Source: Brevibacillus sp. DP1.3A (GTDB lineage Bacteria; Bacillota; Bacilli; Brevibacillales; Brevibacillaceae). Taken from it: a DNA stretch of 64,000 nt. The notes under the pieces are model-generated. The model saw nothing but the letters and a program-made list of their open reading frames with translations. It did not search any database and was not told the DNA's origin. Positions 8,268 through 16,227 of the stretch are shown here, piece after piece. The first letter of the stretch is position 1; the number at the start of each line of letters is the position of its first letter. The DNA lies in NCBI RefSeq assembly GCF_013284245.2, contig NZ_CP085876.1, positions 5,776,001 through 5,840,000 on the forward strand. The letters are read 5' to 3'. The position numbers were made by a program, and so were the translations under genes.

Positions 8268-9194
8268 ATGGTACTACTCAACTATGTGGTCATGTGCTTG
8301 ATATTCGGAACGACCTTTCTGGCAATCAAAGTCGGTATTGATGCGGGGGCCCCGCCGTTTTTCTCAGGAGGACTTCGGTTCTTACTGGCAGGTGTCATTT
8401 TGTTTTCATTTATGCTCTGGAAAAAACAGGCGCGACTATCGCTGCTGCTTCATAAAGAAATGTTCCTTACTGGAGTCGGTTTGACGTTTGGGACGTTTGC
8501 CCCCTTGTATTGGGCGGAGCAGCATGTAAGTTCAGGAATTGCAGCCATATTATCTGCAACAGCCCCTCTCATGGTGATGCTGCTTCAGACAGGTATTACT
8601 CGGCAAAAGCTCCCCGGTATTTCGTGGGCGGGTTGCTTGGTTGCCTTTGTCGGTGTCTTTTTGCTAATTTTACCCGGTGTGACCATCTCATTCAGTCTCC
8701 TTTGGCTTACAGGGTGCATGGTAATCATATTCGGGCAAATCTTTTATTCTGCTGGTGCAGTTTACTCCCGTAGCGTCATTCAACGGTTTCAAGACACCTC
8801 CCCCATCGCTTTGAACGCCGCACAGATGATGTATGGAGGAGCCATGCTGCTTGTATTATCTCTGTTCACCGAGCAAGTGCATATCGAATCGATGCTCACG
8901 GCTAATGCGATCCTCTCGCTCCTGTACTTGATCGTCGTTGGTTCCATGATGGGGCACACCATATTCTATTGGCTCGTCGCCAAGACCAACCCTGTGTTTC
9001 CCTCCACGTGGCTCTATATCTCTCCGTTGATTGCCTTAAGCCTGGGCGTCATCCTGTACAATGAGCCGCTTTATCTCCTGTCGTTGGCAGGGGGAATTAC
9101 GATTATTGTCGGCATTATCCTGATTAATAGGGATGGCTTGAAGCAGTTGATGGGTAAAAAGGCAAACAAGCTACGAGACGTAAGCCATTCATGA
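8268..9194 (+). CDS. EamA/DMT-superfamily permease
   Basis: 308 residues with about ten hydrophobic segments and two EamA repeats (CLIFGTTFLAIKVG near the N-terminus, GHTIFYWLVAKTNPVFPST in the second half). It is a likely inner-membrane exporter of amino acids or metabolites. The open frame reaches back to 8154, but the first 38 codons overlap the MocR start. GGGAGG seven bases before the ATG at 8268 sets the start. It pairs divergently with the MocR regulator, a common arrangement for regulated efflux. The substrate cannot be read from sequence. Confidence 0.9.
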   Translation: MVLLNYVVMCLIFGTTFLAIKVGIDAGAPPFFSGGLRFLLAGVILFSFMLWKKQARLSLLLHKEMFLTGVGLTFGTFAPLYWAEQHVSSGIAAILSATAPLMVMLLQTGITRQKLPGISWAGCLVAFVGVFLLILPGVTISFSLLWLTGCMVIIFGQIFYSAGAVYSRSVIQRFQDTSPIALNAAQMMYGGAMLLVLSLFTEQVHIESMLTANAILSLLYLIVVGSMMGHTIFYWLVAKTNPVFPSTWLYISPLIALSLGVILYNEPLYLLSLAGGITIIVGIILINRDGLKQLMGKKANKLRDVSHS

Positions 9195-9200
9195 AAAAGA

Positions 9201-9240
9201 AGGAGTACCACAAGAAAGCTTAGCGCTTTGTGGCACTCCT
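9201..9240 (-). terminator. Bidirectional-type terminator
   Basis: AGGAGTACCACAA pairs with TTGTGGCACTCCT. The U-tract (TTCTTTTTC) is on the minus-strand side, ending the anti-sigma operon, and the hairpin also closes the EamA gene. Confidence 0.8.
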
Positions 9241-9252
9241 CTATTCCATCTA

Positions 9253-10248
9253 TTATTGTTTCATTTCGTTAATCTGCTCAGCGATTTTGATCAACCCGTC
9301 TTTGGATACAGCTTTCTCATCAGCACGCACAGAGTATTCCAGTTTTGTTCCATTTTTCACCCATTCGATCCAATGAAAATTTTCACCTTTTTCCGATGTA
9401 TACGTCATGAGAGCCGCTTCATTATTGCCAACCTTGATCTTTTCCAAGCCGTCAGCGTTAGTACCCGCACTGCCTCCGTCCGCTATGCGTACCTCTACCC
9501 TTACTTGGCCTTTCTCTGACTTATAAGCGACACTGGTAAAATCGTACTTGTTGCTTGAAGGAATTTCTGTGAAGGCGTATTCTTTGTTTTCTTTGATGGC
9601 TTTTGCCTTTAGTGCCTCGAGGTCCACCATGTACTCGTAGTTTTCTTCATAGTGTACATCACCTTCATCGAAACGGAAGCCTCCAGCAAGCTCGGCTGGA
9701 AGCGTGAACATCTTCCCTACAACCGGCTCCATTTCCTTCCATGTTTTATAAGTCATCGGCTTAGATACCATTGTGATATACGGTTGTTTATATATTGACC
9801 AGGTTATGTTCTTTTGGATTTCTTCCTCTTCTTTTGTCGGCTTCCAGTATATAGCGACTGAGGTCCCAGGCTTCAAGCCATTAATAATTTCATTATTGAC
9901 CTCATCCCGATGCTCATACATTTTCCCCCTCGCCTCCATTTTCGCCTGTTCCTCTGGGGGCATTTGCTCAATCAATCGCTGTTGTTCTTGATCAGTATAC
10001 TGCGTTACCTCGTAAACCACTTCGCCCTTCTCATTTTTCAATTGAATCATTTCTACCCCTGCCCATACAGAAGACGCTCCGACAAGCATACCTACAGTGA
10101 CCAGCAAGCCAATTTTCTTTTTCACGACTCTTTCCTCCTTGTTTTTCTTGGCGCGGATGGCTGCCATGACTTTATGTTTGACATCGACCTTTGGGACTGG
10201 CTTCGCTCTCAGCATGTCTTGCATGAGATTAAACGGTTTTTTGTCCAT
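9253..10248 (-). CDS. Membrane anti-sigma factor-like protein, DUF4367
   Basis: 331 residues. A short cytoplasmic N-terminus (about 1-45, basic RAKKNKEERVVKKK) leads to one membrane segment (about 46-64, IGLLVTVGMLVGASSVWAG). A large extracytoplasmic region ends in a DUF4367-like block (residues about 240-330, with SEKGENFHWIEWVKNG). Its start overlaps the end of the sigma-factor gene by 20 bases and has GGGGTGG upstream, so the two are translationally coupled. Topology and position make it the cognate anti-sigma factor. No canonical zinc-binding (ZAS) motif is seen. Confidence 0.8.
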   Translation of the reverse strand: MDKKPFNLMQDMLRAKPVPKVDVKHKVMAAIRAKKNKEERVVKKKIGLLVTVGMLVGASSVWAGVEMIQLKNEKGEVVYEVTQYTDQEQQRLIEQMPPEEQAKMEARGKMYEHRDEVNNEIINGLKPGTSVAIYWKPTKEEEEIQKNITWSIYKQPYITMVSKPMTYKTWKEMEPVVGKMFTLPAELAGGFRFDEGDVHYEENYEYMVDLEALKAKAIKENKEYAFTEIPSSNKYDFTSVAYKSEKGQVRVEVRIADGGSAGTNADGLEKIKVGNNEAALMTYTSEKGENFHWIEWVKNGTKLEYSVRADEKAVSKDGLIKIAEQINEMKQ

Positions 10249-10801
10249 TAGCGGCCACCCCTTCCATCGTTGGCAAATAACGTTTGCACTTTTTCAAAAC
10301 GCGTTCGAATCGCTTGCGCAAGGCTACAGGCTTTTTGTCCATAAGCTCTGCGATTTCCTCGTACTCTCTTTCCTCTAGCACACGTAGGAAAATAAGTGTA
10401 CGTTCTTCGGCGGACAGTCGTTTCCAGACGCGTTCGATCGGCTCCTCAAAATAATTGCTATCGATGCTCTCCTCCACATAGTTGCGTCCATCCTGATCCC
10501 GGTTGTACAAAAAAGGCAAAACGCGGCTTAATTTCCTGCGCTTTAGCACGTTCGCACAATGGTTGTAAGCGATCCGATACAGCCATGCGGAAAATGACAG
10601 CGAGTACGTATACTGGTCAAGATGCTCGTAGGCACGAAACAGGACTTCCTGGACAGCGTCTTCCGCATCTTGACGGTGACCGAGCATGTGATAGCAATAT
10701 GTAAAGATCGGTTGTTGATAGTGATCGATGATGAGTTCGTATTGCTCAAGAGAACCGGCTTTTATTTCTGTCAGCAGGCGCTCTATCTCTGTTTTTTCCA
10801 C
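10229..10801 (-). CDS. ECF RNA polymerase sigma factor
   Basis: 190 residues. Region 2 holds AEDAVQEVLFRAYEHLD and SAWLYRIAYNHC; region 4 holds LSAEERTLIFLRVLEE and VALRKRFERVLKKCK. The frame extends ten codons upstream, but the GTG at 10801 has GAGAGGAGGG seven bases ahead and starts the domain. It is the first gene of a two-gene operon with the anti-sigma factor. A TGTCACA-N16-TGTT arrangement upstream may be an autoregulated ECF promoter. The ECF group is not assigned. Confidence 0.92.
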   Translation of the reverse strand: MEKTEIERLLTEIKAGSLEQYELIIDHYQQPIFTYCYHMLGHRQDAEDAVQEVLFRAYEHLDQYTYSLSFSAWLYRIAYNHCANVLKRRKLSRVLPFLYNRDQDGRNYVEESIDSNYFEEPIERVWKRLSAEERTLIFLRVLEEREYEEIAELMDKKPVALRKRFERVLKKCKRYLPTMEGVAANGQKTV

Positions 10802-10826
10802 TGTTTGCCCTCCTCTCACTATGAAT

Positions 10827-10853
10827 AACAATTGGCATCTTTTGTTTGTGACA
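10827..10853 (-). promoter_or_regulatory. Possible ECF-type promoter of the sigma operon
   Basis: On the minus strand TGTCACA (10853-10847) is followed by 16 bases and TGTT (10830-10827), giving a leader of about 20 bases with the ribosome binding site. TGTCACA is a -35 element known for some ECF groups (for example ECF41), but the -10 does not match CGTC well. Confidence 0.35.
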
Positions 10854-10896
10854 CCTATTTTAGAAATTTTTGAATTTACGAATAAAAATTCATTCT

Positions 10897-10960
10897 AAAT
10901 AAAAAGGGTGCTCCACCCGTCTCGTACGAAAAATCTCGTACTTCTGGAAGGAACACCCTT
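10897..10960 (-). terminator. Terminator of the DUF1904 gene
   Basis: GGAACACCCTT (10950-10960) pairs with AAGGGTGCTCC (10904-10914) with one mismatch, and CTTTTTATTT follows on the minus strand. Confidence 0.7.
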
Positions 10961-11050
10961 ATTCCATGCTTGTATTCATTTGCTTTTCCGTACGCTTGTC
11001 GAATGTCTTGATTCTTTCCCGGGAAATCGACAGCACCTGTCGGCTTCCCT

Positions 11051-11377
11051 TTAGAAATGCTCTCCGTTGGCATAATAGCTTTCTTTTTGATAAGCGACAA
11101 ATGCCATTTCCACTTCTGGAATGCCAAGAGATAAGACATGCTTGGTCACGATCTGGGCAAACTGGCCACGAACTTCTTGTCCCCGCTCGAACCATGCTAC
11201 TTCGATAAAAGGAAACGACTCCACGATCTTCCCGCCAAAAACGCCTGTTGTATGCAAGCATTCGATCGTGAAATTGTCCGTGCCGCATTGGCATAATGCA
11301 GCAAGCTCCACTGCAAGCGGTTCGCTAATCGTTGCCATTTGTTCTGCTTGAATGCCTCGAACGATAAGATGTGGCAT
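11051..11377 (-). CDS. DUF1904 family protein
   Basis: A 108-residue protein starting MPHLIVRGIQAEQM, the signature opening of DUF1904. These small proteins have a tautomerase-like fold by family description; the function is not known. Pro at position 2 is present, as in tautomerases, but catalysis is not established. CAGGAGG lies eight bases before the ATG. It stands alone between the sigma operon and the ABC exporter, with its own terminator. Confidence 0.8.
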   Translation of the reverse strand: MPHLIVRGIQAEQMATISEPLAVELAALCQCGTDNFTIECLHTTGVFGGKIVESFPFIEVAWFERGQEVRGQFAQIVTKHVLSLGIPEVEMAFVAYQKESYYANGEHF

Positions 11378-11443
11378 GATGATCCCTCCTGATTGTCCAT
11401 ATGCTCTATCTTACCGTTCAGCAGGCAAAAAGAGTAGAAAAAA

Positions 11444-13501
11444 CTAGGTCAGAGCCGCGGCGCTTCCGTGCTTTCCAACTGCCTCTTGCACCCGCGCCTC
11501 TTTGTTCCCTTGCTGCAATTGATACATCTGATAGTACCTGCCTTGCTTCTCCATCAAGTCTTCATGCTTTCCTCGCTCTACAATTCTGCCTCGATCCAGT
11601 ACGAGAATTTGATCTGCGTTTTTGATCGTAGACAGGCGATGAGCAATGATGAAGGTCGTTCTTCCTTTTTTCAACACCTCAAGTGCATTTTGAATAATGC
11701 CCTCTGTTTCCGTGTCGATGCTGGCAGTCGCTTCATCCAGAATGAGGATAGCCGGGTCAAACGCGAGAGCACGCGCAAACGAAATCAACTGACGCTGCCC
11801 GAGTGAAAGCGTGCTACCCTTCTCGATCACAGGTTCATTGAATCCTTGCGGGAGACTGCGGAAGAGTTGGTCTGCCCCTACATCACACAAGGCTTTTTCC
11901 ACTTTTTCAGGCGAAATCGACGGATCATCCAGACTCACATTGGAACGAATCGTTCCTGTAAACAAAAACGGGTCCTGTAAAACAATAGCCATATGCTGAC
12001 GAAGCTGCTGTTTGGAAAACGACTGCACATTGCGCCCATCAATCATGATCGCTCCACTGTTTATATCATAGAAGCGGAGTAACAGATTGATAATCGAGCT
12101 TTTTCCCGAACCCGTGTGACCAACCAGTGCCACTGTTTCTCCAGGCCATGCTTCGAATGAAATGTTTTTCAGCACGTATTGGTCGTCTTTGTAGGCAAAA
12201 GAAACATCGTCAAAGCGAACATTCCCTTGATAGCAAGGCACTTTTGCAGGATCAACGTCAATGCCCTCTTCATCCAGCAGTTCAAACACTCGCGACGCCG
12301 CGACGAGAGATTGCTCTAGGTTCGCCAATTGGTTGACGATCTGTGTCATCGGCTGGAACAAGCGATTGAGATAATCGACGAATGCGTAGAGGACACCAAG
12401 CGAGAGCAGTGTACCTATTCCGAGGGAAGCACCGCCGAAATACCAGATGAACAAAACAAACGCGATATTGCGGATGAACTGAACCAGGTTAAACGAAGCG
12501 GTCGCATTGAGCCGTAGCATTTTATTTTGGTAGGTGAACAGCTCTTCGTTTAGTTCGCCAAATTCCCGCATCGTCTCCTTTTCTCTGCGAAACGCCTGAA
12601 TGATCGGCATCCCTTGGATCGACTCGTTAATCATCCCATTGATGTCACTGATGCGTGCCCGAATGACATGGTTGAATGCAGAAGCGTACTTGCGGTACAA
12701 GTAAATCCACACGACCATGATTGGCAAAATAACCAGACAAACGAGCGCGAGTCGTACATCAAGCAAGAACAGCGCTGCGAAAATACCGATTAAATAAATC
12801 CCGCTCGTAATGAAGTTGCCGAGTACATTCGTAAACAGCTCACGGATTGCCTCCGTATCGTTTGTGACACGAGCAACCACCTTCCCGGCAGGAAGATGAT
12901 CGAAATATTGAATGGGTAATCGTTGCGTATGCGCGAACACATCATTACGCAGTCTCTCGATCACCTGATTCGCTGATTTTTGCCATAAGAACTTTTGTCC
13001 ATAATGGAAAAGTGAGGCAACTACTAATAATCCGAAATAGAGAGCAGCCAGTGTGAGCAAGCCCCTTGTCTCTGGCCGGAAAAATTCGAATATCTCCTGA
13101 TTGCTTAAGAGAGTGGCCTGGTACTCAGCTCGATCCGTACCTTTGACAATGGCGAGCTTCCCATCCTTAATAGAGCGTTGCCCATCATATGAAATCGCCT
13201 GATTCAAGAAATAATAGTCGCGGCCTACCTGCAGAACACGAACTTCCCCACCTGTGCTCTCACCTGCTGCTAAGTGGTCCTGTCTTGTGTAGTACTTCCC
13301 TTTGTATAACACAGAATCTTCACGCTGTGCCGTCTCATACCAAGGGAATTCAATGCCCATGATGTGCGTATCGATCATTTTTTTCGCCAAAAACGGCCCC
13401 GTCAGTTCTGCCCCAACCGAGATGGACAGCATCAATACCGCCAAGAGGATCGTCTTTTTAAAAATCGCTGCATAGTGAACTAGCCTTTTCCCCGTCGTCA
13501 T
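11444..13501 (-). CDS. bmrD: Heterodimeric ABC multidrug exporter subunit, BmrD/YheH-like
   Basis: 685 residues: an exporter-type ABC membrane domain (about 1-390), then a nucleotide-binding domain with Walker A (VGHTGSGKSS), signature LSLGQRQ and Walker B LILDEATASID with its glutamate. A segment of about 100 residues between the first two membrane helices (from about residue 40 to 150) is characteristic of YheH/BmrD. It is the second gene of the operon, four bases after its partner. With BmrC it should form an ATP-driven drug exporter with one consensus and one degenerate site. It follows a leader-peptide attenuator (15350-15493). Confidence 0.9.
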   Translation of the reverse strand: MTTGKRLVHYAAIFKKTILLAVLMLSISVGAELTGPFLAKKMIDTHIMGIEFPWYETAQREDSVLYKGKYYTRQDHLAAGESTGGEVRVLQVGRDYYFLNQAISYDGQRSIKDGKLAIVKGTDRAEYQATLLSNQEIFEFFRPETRGLLTLAALYFGLLVVASLFHYGQKFLWQKSANQVIERLRNDVFAHTQRLPIQYFDHLPAGKVVARVTNDTEAIRELFTNVLGNFITSGIYLIGIFAALFLLDVRLALVCLVILPIMVVWIYLYRKYASAFNHVIRARISDINGMINESIQGMPIIQAFRREKETMREFGELNEELFTYQNKMLRLNATASFNLVQFIRNIAFVLFIWYFGGASLGIGTLLSLGVLYAFVDYLNRLFQPMTQIVNQLANLEQSLVAASRVFELLDEEGIDVDPAKVPCYQGNVRFDDVSFAYKDDQYVLKNISFEAWPGETVALVGHTGSGKSSIINLLLRFYDINSGAIMIDGRNVQSFSKQQLRQHMAIVLQDPFLFTGTIRSNVSLDDPSISPEKVEKALCDVGADQLFRSLPQGFNEPVIEKGSTLSLGQRQLISFARALAFDPAILILDEATASIDTETEGIIQNALEVLKKGRTTFIIAHRLSTIKNADQILVLDRGRIVERGKHEDLMEKQGRYYQMYQLQQGNKEARVQEAVGKHGSAAALT

Positions 13502-13505
13502 TCAT

Positions 13506-15257
13506 TCACCCGCTTTCTGTCAGCGTCGCTTCAATCTGTTGTTTCTCGAATTGTTCTTTATACCAACCGCCCAGCTCCAATAGCTGTGCATGTGTACCTT
13601 CCTCGACGATTCGTCCTTCGTCTATGACGAGAATCCAATCTGCATGCTGGACGGCCGTTAAGCGATGTGTGGTGATCAGTGTTGTTTTGCCTGCACGCTC
13701 CCGGCGAATATTCGTGATCATCTCCGCTTCGGTTTTGCCATCCACCGCTGACATGGCATCATCGAGAATCAAGATTTCCGGATTGACCAAAAGAGCCCGA
13801 GCAATCGAGACCCGCTGTTTTTGCCCGCCTGAAAGGGCTACACCTTTTTCACCAACGAGCGTTTGCAAGCCTTCGGGCAATAGCTGCACATCCCGAGCAA
13901 ATGCGGCCTGCCTCAACACTTCCTGTAATTCTTCTTCCGTCGCTCCGTTGTTCCCGAACAAGATGTTTTCGCGGACTGTCTTCGAGAACAGAATCTGCTC
14001 TTGTGGTACATAGCCGATCCAGCTCTTGATGTTATCCAGACTGATCTGTTCTAGCGCCTCGCCCGAAACACTGATGGCTCCCCGTCCTACCGGAAATTCG
14101 CGAAGCAGCTGTCGCACCAGTGTGGATTTTCCGCTTCCCGTACGCCCGACAATTCCTAGCGTCTGACCCCGACCAAGAGCAAAGGAGACATCCACTAGCT
14201 GGTCAACCTGCGCAGATGGATAGCGGAATGTCACGGAATCAAAGCGAATGACTTCTGGTACCGCCACATGCACCGGACTGTCGTGATCCTTCACATCGGC
14301 TTCGTAAGCCAAGGTTTCATTGACCCGATCCAGCGAGGCACTTCCTCTTTGCATCACATTAATCAATTCGCCAATCGCAAACATCGGCCAAATGAGCATC
14401 CCGAGATAGACGTTGAACGAGACCAGCTCTCCTAGGGTCAGTTCTCTTTGGAAAACGAGGTAGCCACCGTAGATCAAGCCGATCATATAACTGATTCCAA
14501 CCAATATTTTGACGGTTGGTTCAATCAACGAATCGATTCTCGCCACATCGATATTTTTTTGATACACTTCATGCGTTTTTTGGCGAAAGCGATCCTGATC
14601 CGCCATCTCCTGTACGTAAGCTCGAATCACGCGAACCCCAGAGACGGATTCCAGCACGCGGTCGTTCAGCTCGCCGAACGATGTCTGTGCGGTAGAAAAA
14701 CGTTCGTGAATTTTTTTCCCATATTGCTTGATGATGTAGGCCATGAACGGTAATGGAAGGATCGCCGCTAAGGTCAGCTTCCAACTGATCAAGAAGCCCA
14801 TCGTCAGCACAATCGCCCCTGTAAAGGATAACGAGTCCACCATCGTCAAAATTCCGAAGCCTGTCGTCATCGAGACAGCCTTGAGATCATTTGTCGCTCG
14901 GGCCATCAAATCTCCCGTCCGATTACGCTGATAAAACGTTGGCGTCATCTGCAAAAAATGCGTCATGAGCTTCGACCGTAAAGTCCGCTCCGCCAGAAAT
15001 GCTCCCCCAAACAGCTTGCGAATCCAGATAAAATTGACCCAATAAATCGCGACAGACAATACACCGAAAAACAGCAAAATGGATACCAGCCGCTCGCCAG
15101 TTAGCGTCCCTAGGTGAATCTCATCAATAGCCACCCCAATGATTTTTGGAGGGATAATCTCCAGTAGGCCGCCCAGAATCAATAGCAGAATAGCGACCGT
15201 ATAACGTTTCCAATGCTCCTTGAAAAACCAATCAAGCTTTGCCAAAACCGAGAACAT
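13506..15257 (-). CDS. bmrC: Heterodimeric ABC multidrug exporter subunit, BmrC/YheI-like
   Basis: 583 residues: six-helix ABC exporter membrane domain, then an ATPase domain with Walker A (VGRTGSGKS), signature LSGGQKQR and Walker B LILDDAMSAVD. The usual catalytic Glu after Walker B is Asp here, as in the degenerate half of heterodimeric exporters such as B. subtilis BmrC. The frame extends to 15335, but GAGGGGAG eight bases before the ATG at 15257 sets the start. It is the first structural gene after the attenuator. Expression is probably induced by translation-targeting antibiotics. Confidence 0.9.
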   Translation of the reverse strand: MFSVLAKLDWFFKEHWKRYTVAILLLILGGLLEIIPPKIIGVAIDEIHLGTLTGERLVSILLFFGVLSVAIYWVNFIWIRKLFGGAFLAERTLRSKLMTHFLQMTPTFYQRNRTGDLMARATNDLKAVSMTTGFGILTMVDSLSFTGAIVLTMGFLISWKLTLAAILPLPFMAYIIKQYGKKIHERFSTAQTSFGELNDRVLESVSGVRVIRAYVQEMADQDRFRQKTHEVYQKNIDVARIDSLIEPTVKILVGISYMIGLIYGGYLVFQRELTLGELVSFNVYLGMLIWPMFAIGELINVMQRGSASLDRVNETLAYEADVKDHDSPVHVAVPEVIRFDSVTFRYPSAQVDQLVDVSFALGRGQTLGIVGRTGSGKSTLVRQLLREFPVGRGAISVSGEALEQISLDNIKSWIGYVPQEQILFSKTVRENILFGNNGATEEELQEVLRQAAFARDVQLLPEGLQTLVGEKGVALSGGQKQRVSIARALLVNPEILILDDAMSAVDGKTEAEMITNIRRERAGKTTLITTHRLTAVQHADWILVIDEGRIVEEGTHAQLLELGGWYKEQFEKQQIEATLTESG

Positions 15258-15349
15258 CCGTGTTTCTCCCCTCTCTTTAGCTGGCTGGGTGACCTTTTTT
15301 AGGGACAAAAAAGACATATCGCCCGTGAGCAACATGCCTTTTCATCAAC

Positions 15350-15392
15350 AAAAATAGAAAAGGCGCAAGTTACGAAAAATGTAACCTACGCC
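15350..15392 (-). terminator. Transcription attenuator of the bmrCD operon
   Basis: On the minus strand GGCGTAGGTTAC (15392-15381) pairs along all 12 bases, with two G-U pairs, with GTAACTTGCGCC (15373-15362) across a 7-base loop. CTTTTCTATTTTT follows. It lies between the leader peptide and bmrC, so it must be bypassed for exporter expression. GTAACC within the leader ORF (15445-15440) is complementary to the left arm GGTTAC (15386-15381) and could form an antiterminator. Confidence 0.85.
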
Positions 15393-15418
15393 ATGTTAAC
15401 GAGATCAAAAAAACGATA

Positions 15419-15493
15419 CTACGCTCGTATCAATGGTGGGGTTACGTCATGTATGCCCTTGTTTGGATGACCCATGCGTACAATTCTTTTCAT
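15419..15493 (-). CDS. Leader peptide of the bmrCD operon, BmrB-like
   Basis: A 24-codon ORF starting MKRIVRMG and ending DVTPPLIRA with TAG. AAAGGTGGG lies six bases before the ATG. It sits between a sigma-A promoter and a perfect attenuator hairpin, the arrangement of B. subtilis bmrB, where antibiotic-slowed ribosomes prevent termination. The Val-Thr codons themselves form the GTAACC segment able to pair with the terminator's left arm. A GATAC/GTATC hairpin (15415-15431) overlaps the stop codon. The ORF is too short for statistics; placement, RBS and complementarity support it. Confidence 0.75.
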   Translation of the reverse strand: MKRIVRMGHPNKGIHDVTPPLIRA

Positions 15494-15545
15494 GACTAGC
15501 CCACCTTTCCATTAATATTTTAAATTTCCAATAAATACATTCTGA

Positions 15546-15575
15546 ACTTTACCATTCTTGCGGATACATTGTCAA
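15546..15575 (-). promoter_or_regulatory. Sigma-A promoter of the bmr leader
   Basis: TTGACA (15575-15570), 18-base spacer, TAAAGT (15551-15546) on the minus strand. Transcription would begin about 45 bases before the leader peptide. Confidence 0.7.
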
Positions 15576-15681
15576 CTGATCTTTTTGCTAGCCCATTTTA
15601 TACATGCTCGATCCGCGTTGGACAAACGTACAAGCCATATATGAGCCGCAAAAATATTGTAGATAGTAGGAGGTGATTACT

Positions 15682-16107
15682 TTGACATTGAGGTTTCGAG
15701 CTTTTTTACGAGGCTCTGAAGAGGTTCCGCCAGTCAGAACAAATGCAACAGGTACTACTATCTTTCGATTAAGTCAGAATGGACAACGACTCGATTTTCG
15801 ATTAGTCGTGAACAATTTGCGGAATTTCACGCAAGCTCATATTCATATTGGGGCCAGAGGCGTAAATGGACCTGTTGTTGTATTCCTGTTTGGTCCTGTA
15901 ACGCGTGGGATCAGTGTGAATCGGGGTGTTGTGACTGGTTCCATTACTCGAGCTGATTTGGTTGGACCGTTGCAAGGCAGACCCCTGTCAGAATTGATTC
16001 GGCTCATGAAAAACGGGCGAACGTATGTAAACGCGCACACGACGCAAAATCCGGATGGAGAGATCCGTGGTCAAGTCAGACGTGCACTCCGTCGCAATAA
16101 AAGGTAA
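15682..16107 (+). CDS. CHRD domain protein
   Basis: A 141-residue protein made almost entirely of one CHRD domain (AFLRGSEEVPPV, then AHIHIGARGVNGPVVVFLF, then VNAHTTQNPDGEIRGQV), a beta fold found in chordin and many bacterial surface or spore-associated proteins. No signal peptide is visible. The TTG at 15682 is chosen because TAGGAGGTG at 15667-15675 lies six bases before it; an in-frame GTG at 15673 is inside that site. It is divergent from the bmr operon and has its own terminator. Function unknown. Confidence 0.85.
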   Translation: MTLRFRAFLRGSEEVPPVRTNATGTTIFRLSQNGQRLDFRLVVNNLRNFTQAHIHIGARGVNGPVVVFLFGPVTRGISVNRGVVTGSITRADLVGPLQGRPLSELIRLMKNGRTYVNAHTTQNPDGEIRGQVRRALRRNKR

Positions 16108-16114
16108 ATGAATG

Positions 16115-16166
16115 AACAACCCTTGCCTTGGCACTAAACTAGGCGAGGGTTGTTGCTTAGTATTTT
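16115..16166 (+). terminator. Terminator after CHRD gene
   Basis: AACAACCCT (16115-16123) pairs with AGGGTTGTT (16146-16154), with inner GCCT/AGGC, then TAGTATTTTT. Confidence 0.8.
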
Positions 16167-16227
16167 TGCTTGCGAACTTTTTTTGGTATGATTATCCTCA
16201 TGAAGCTTATTCAGGAGGCCATTTATT

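Noticed and set aside
10876..11139. 87-codon minus-strand frame overlapping the DUF1904 gene
   Set aside because: Overlaps DUF1904 and its terminator hairpin; no RBS.
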